Shown piece after piece: positions 58,835-64,000 of a stretch of DNA of 64,000 nucleotides (position 1 is its first letter; each line of letters opens with the position of its first letter). The notes below the pieces were generated by a model. The model searched no databases, had not been told where the DNA came from, and saw nothing but the letters and a program-made list of their open reading frames with translations. Location of the stretch: positions 1 through 64,000 of the forward strand of contig JAJFKL010000018.1 in the NCBI GenBank assembly GCA_021773235.1. Direction: 5' to 3'. Made by a program: the position numbers and the translations under genes. This DNA comes from Gammaproteobacteria bacterium (GTDB taxonomy: Bacteria; Pseudomonadota; Gammaproteobacteria; Eutrophobiales; Eutrophobiaceae).

Positions 58835-59536
58835 TTATATCATCCTATCTAGGTACGTTTTTAGTGATTCAAGATCATCTTTATGGGTTAGTTTCATGTT
58901 TTCTTGGTGTCCATGAACAAGCAATGGTTTATATCCCAGTCGTTCCATCGCCATAGATTCATCAGTTACAACTATTTTATTCTTAAGAGCGTCTTCTATA
59001 GCCGACAAAAGTTTCCCATATTTAAACATCTGTGGAGTCTGCGCATGCCAAAGCGATTCGCGTTCTACCGTTTTATCTATTTCACCCGTGTCATTTGCGC
59101 GCTTCATAGTATCCCTGCATGGCATTGCCAGTATTCCCCCGACATCATGCGTTCGTAACTCAATGATCAGTCGGTCAATCGCTGACTGGTTCAGACAAGG
59201 CCTAGCTGCATCATGAACCATAACCCAATCATTATTATCTGCTTTACCCGTTAGAACCTGTAAACTATTTAACACTGATTGGTAACGTTCTTCTCCGCCT
59301 GGTGCTGTCACTACTTTATCATGTTTAGATATTGACAATGTTGGCCAGAACACATCTTCCTTTGAGATTGCTACTATTATCTTTTCGATTTCTTCACGAT
59401 GAATAAAACATTCAATCGTATGTTCAATAATCATTTTATTATTGATCGAAATATACTGTTTTGGTTTATCAACGCCCATGCGTGACCCTACTCCTGCAGC
59501 AGGTATCACTACCCAGTATTTTGAACTATCTGACAT
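58835..59536 (-). CDS. ispD: 2-C-methyl-D-erythritol 4-phosphate cytidylyltransferase
   Basis: Third step of the non-mevalonate pathway, forming CDP-methylerythritol. 233 residues with [14 protein letters not shown] (CTP-binding loop), KPKQYISI, and [10 protein letters not shown]. Lies 5 bases after ftsB and 5 before ispF, the standard order. Confidence 0.97.
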   Translation of the reverse strand: MSDSSKYWVVIPAAGVGSRMGVDKPKQYISINNKMIIEHTIECFIHREEIEKIIVAISKEDVFWPTLSISKHDKVVTAPGGEERYQSVLNSLQVLTGKADNNDWVMVHDAARPCLNQSAIDRLIIELRTHDVGGILAMPCRDTMKRANDTGEIDKTVERESLWHAQTPQMFKYGKLLSAIEDALKNKIVVTDESMAMERLGYKPLLVHGHQENMKLTHKDDLESLKTYLDRMI

Positions 59537-59541
59537 GACTC

Positions 59542-59838
59542 TTAATTAGTATTGGTTTGAGAGCCTGAATAATCTACAATTTGATAAAATGTTTCATCGT
59601 ATTTGATCATTCCCATCTCACTTCGTGCACGTTCTTCAATCGCGTCATGGCCTTGTTTAAGGTCATGGACTTCTGCTGCTAATGATAAATTCCTTTCTTT
59701 GAGGTTGTCATTTTCTTGCTCTACTGTGCTGATCTGATTCTGAAGATGATGTACTTCGGTCAAACTGCCATTACCGAACCATAGCCGATACTGTAATAGT
59801 ATTAGCAATATAACGAATAGAGCAGTAGTCAGTTTCAT
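59542..59838 (-). CDS. ftsB: Cell division protein FtsB
   Basis: A bitopic inner-membrane division protein, 98 residues: one N-terminal membrane helix (about 4-20) followed by a coiled coil (about 28-68) and a short C-terminal part around RARSEMGMIKYDE that in E. coli contributes to FtsL/FtsQ interaction. Position between eno and ispD is diagnostic. Starts 31 bases after eno ends. Confidence 0.95.
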   Translation of the reverse strand: MKLTTALFVILLILLQYRLWFGNGSLTEVHHLQNQISTVEQENDNLKERNLSLAAEVHDLKQGHDAIEERARSEMGMIKYDETFYQIVDYSGSQTNTN

Positions 59839-59869
59839 TTATAGTGTCAAACCCAAATTATATTTCACA

Positions 59870-61174
<1,305 letters not shown>

Positions 61175-61183
61175 TTACTTAAT

Positions 61184-63662
<2,479 letters not shown>

Positions 63663-63835
63663 TTAGAGGGAGACGTATTGCTCGGTTTAATTAAACCGAT
63701 TTGTAGGGTAAAAAATAGCCTAAATAGCATCATATTCAGGGGAAATAATGCTAACAGAATCAGAGCTAAGACACCATCATAGAAATGCACTAATGACTAT
63801 TCAGAGCATTAAAATCTGGAAATCCTTAGTTCATT

Positions 63836-64000
63836 TTAATGACTAACAACCCGATAATGTTTTTCAATATCTTCCTGAGTAATAATGCCGTAAATACGGT
63901 CGGCGGATGCTCCTAACTTTCGGGTCACATACAAAGCTTCTGCATCGGTATCATTGATTTGCTGTTGAGCGTGCTGCAACGTGGACTCAAGACTCACCTT
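63836..64000 (-). CDS. C-terminal end of a CBS-domain protein (partial)
   Basis: The last 54 codons of a gene that runs off the right edge. The sequence ...EALYVTRKLGASADRIYGIITQEDIEKHYRV is the second half of a CBS pair (beta-strand, then the GIIT-x-x-D turn). Such C-terminal CBS domains are found in ClC chloride channels, Mg transporters and others; a ClC-type transporter is plausible but not shown by the visible part. Confidence 0.75.
   Translation of the reverse strand, partial: KVSLESTLQHAQQQINDTDAEALYVTRKLGASADRIYGIITQEDIEKHYRVVSH

Overview
This window is 64 kb of chromosome from an AT-rich gammaproteobacterium, probably aquatic or environmental; I cannot place it to genus. The evidence is a class I adenylate cyclase, RNase T, CsiV and LapA/LapB, plus gene orders typical of gammaproteobacteria: nrdR-ribD-ribE-ribB-ribH-nusB-thiL, gyrA-pheA-hisC-tyrA-aroA-cmk-rpsA-ihfB-lapA-lapB-pyrF and pyrG-kdsA-eno-ftsB-ispD-ispF. 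I see no prophage, insertion sequence, CRISPR array, rRNA or tRNA.

Layout. 0-5.3 kb: a receiver-GGDEF-EAL cyclic-di-GMP protein, class I fumarase, a small RRM protein, a lipoprotein and an acyl-CoA thioesterase. 5.3-12 kb (minus strand): the riboflavin/nusB/thiL operon, nrdR and glyA. 12-18.2 kb (plus): cyaA, then a tight operon (DUF815-type ATPase, hpt, methylthioinosine phosphorylase, CPXCG protein, rhodanese lipoprotein). 18.2-36 kb (minus): csiV, mfd, pyrF, lapB, lapA, ihfB, rpsA, cmk, aroA, tyrA, hisC, pheA, gyrA, mtnA. 36-45 kb: mtaD, a small HTH gene, rnt, pyrC, an aldo/keto reductase, purB, an uncharacterised gene, a secretin-like gene and an FkbM methyltransferase. 45-49.6 kb: purL and an Smr-domain gene. 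49.6-58.2 kb: a cell-cell signalling cluster. 58.3-64 kb (minus): ispF, ispD, ftsB, eno, kdsA, pyrG and the end of a CBS-domain gene.

The most notable region is 49.6-58.2 kb. It reads as a diffusible-signal-factor (DSF) system with an unusual make-up: two RpfC-type hybrid kinases flank one RpfG-type receiver/HD-GYP phosphodiesterase, and they converge on an RpfF-type DSF synthase paired with a fatty acid desaturase. Both kinases carry the D-S-E triplet of the RpfC N-terminal sensor at residues 18-20 and the phospho-acceptor residues of a full phosphorelay. Both also carry an extra receiver-like domain without the phospho-acceptor Asp. RpfF keeps two Glu residues 20 apart, like the catalytic pair of Xanthomonas RpfF. 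With the GGDEF-EAL protein at the left edge, this links a fatty-acid signal to cyclic-di-GMP turnover.

Other points: the RibBA-like protein has lost the zinc cysteines of its GTP cyclohydrolase II half (RibBX type). mtaD, methylthioinosine phosphorylase, mtnA and hpt together outline methylthioadenosine salvage through methylthioinosine. serC is missing from its usual place between gyrA and pheA. The rpsA leader can form three hairpins before a weak ribosome-binding site.
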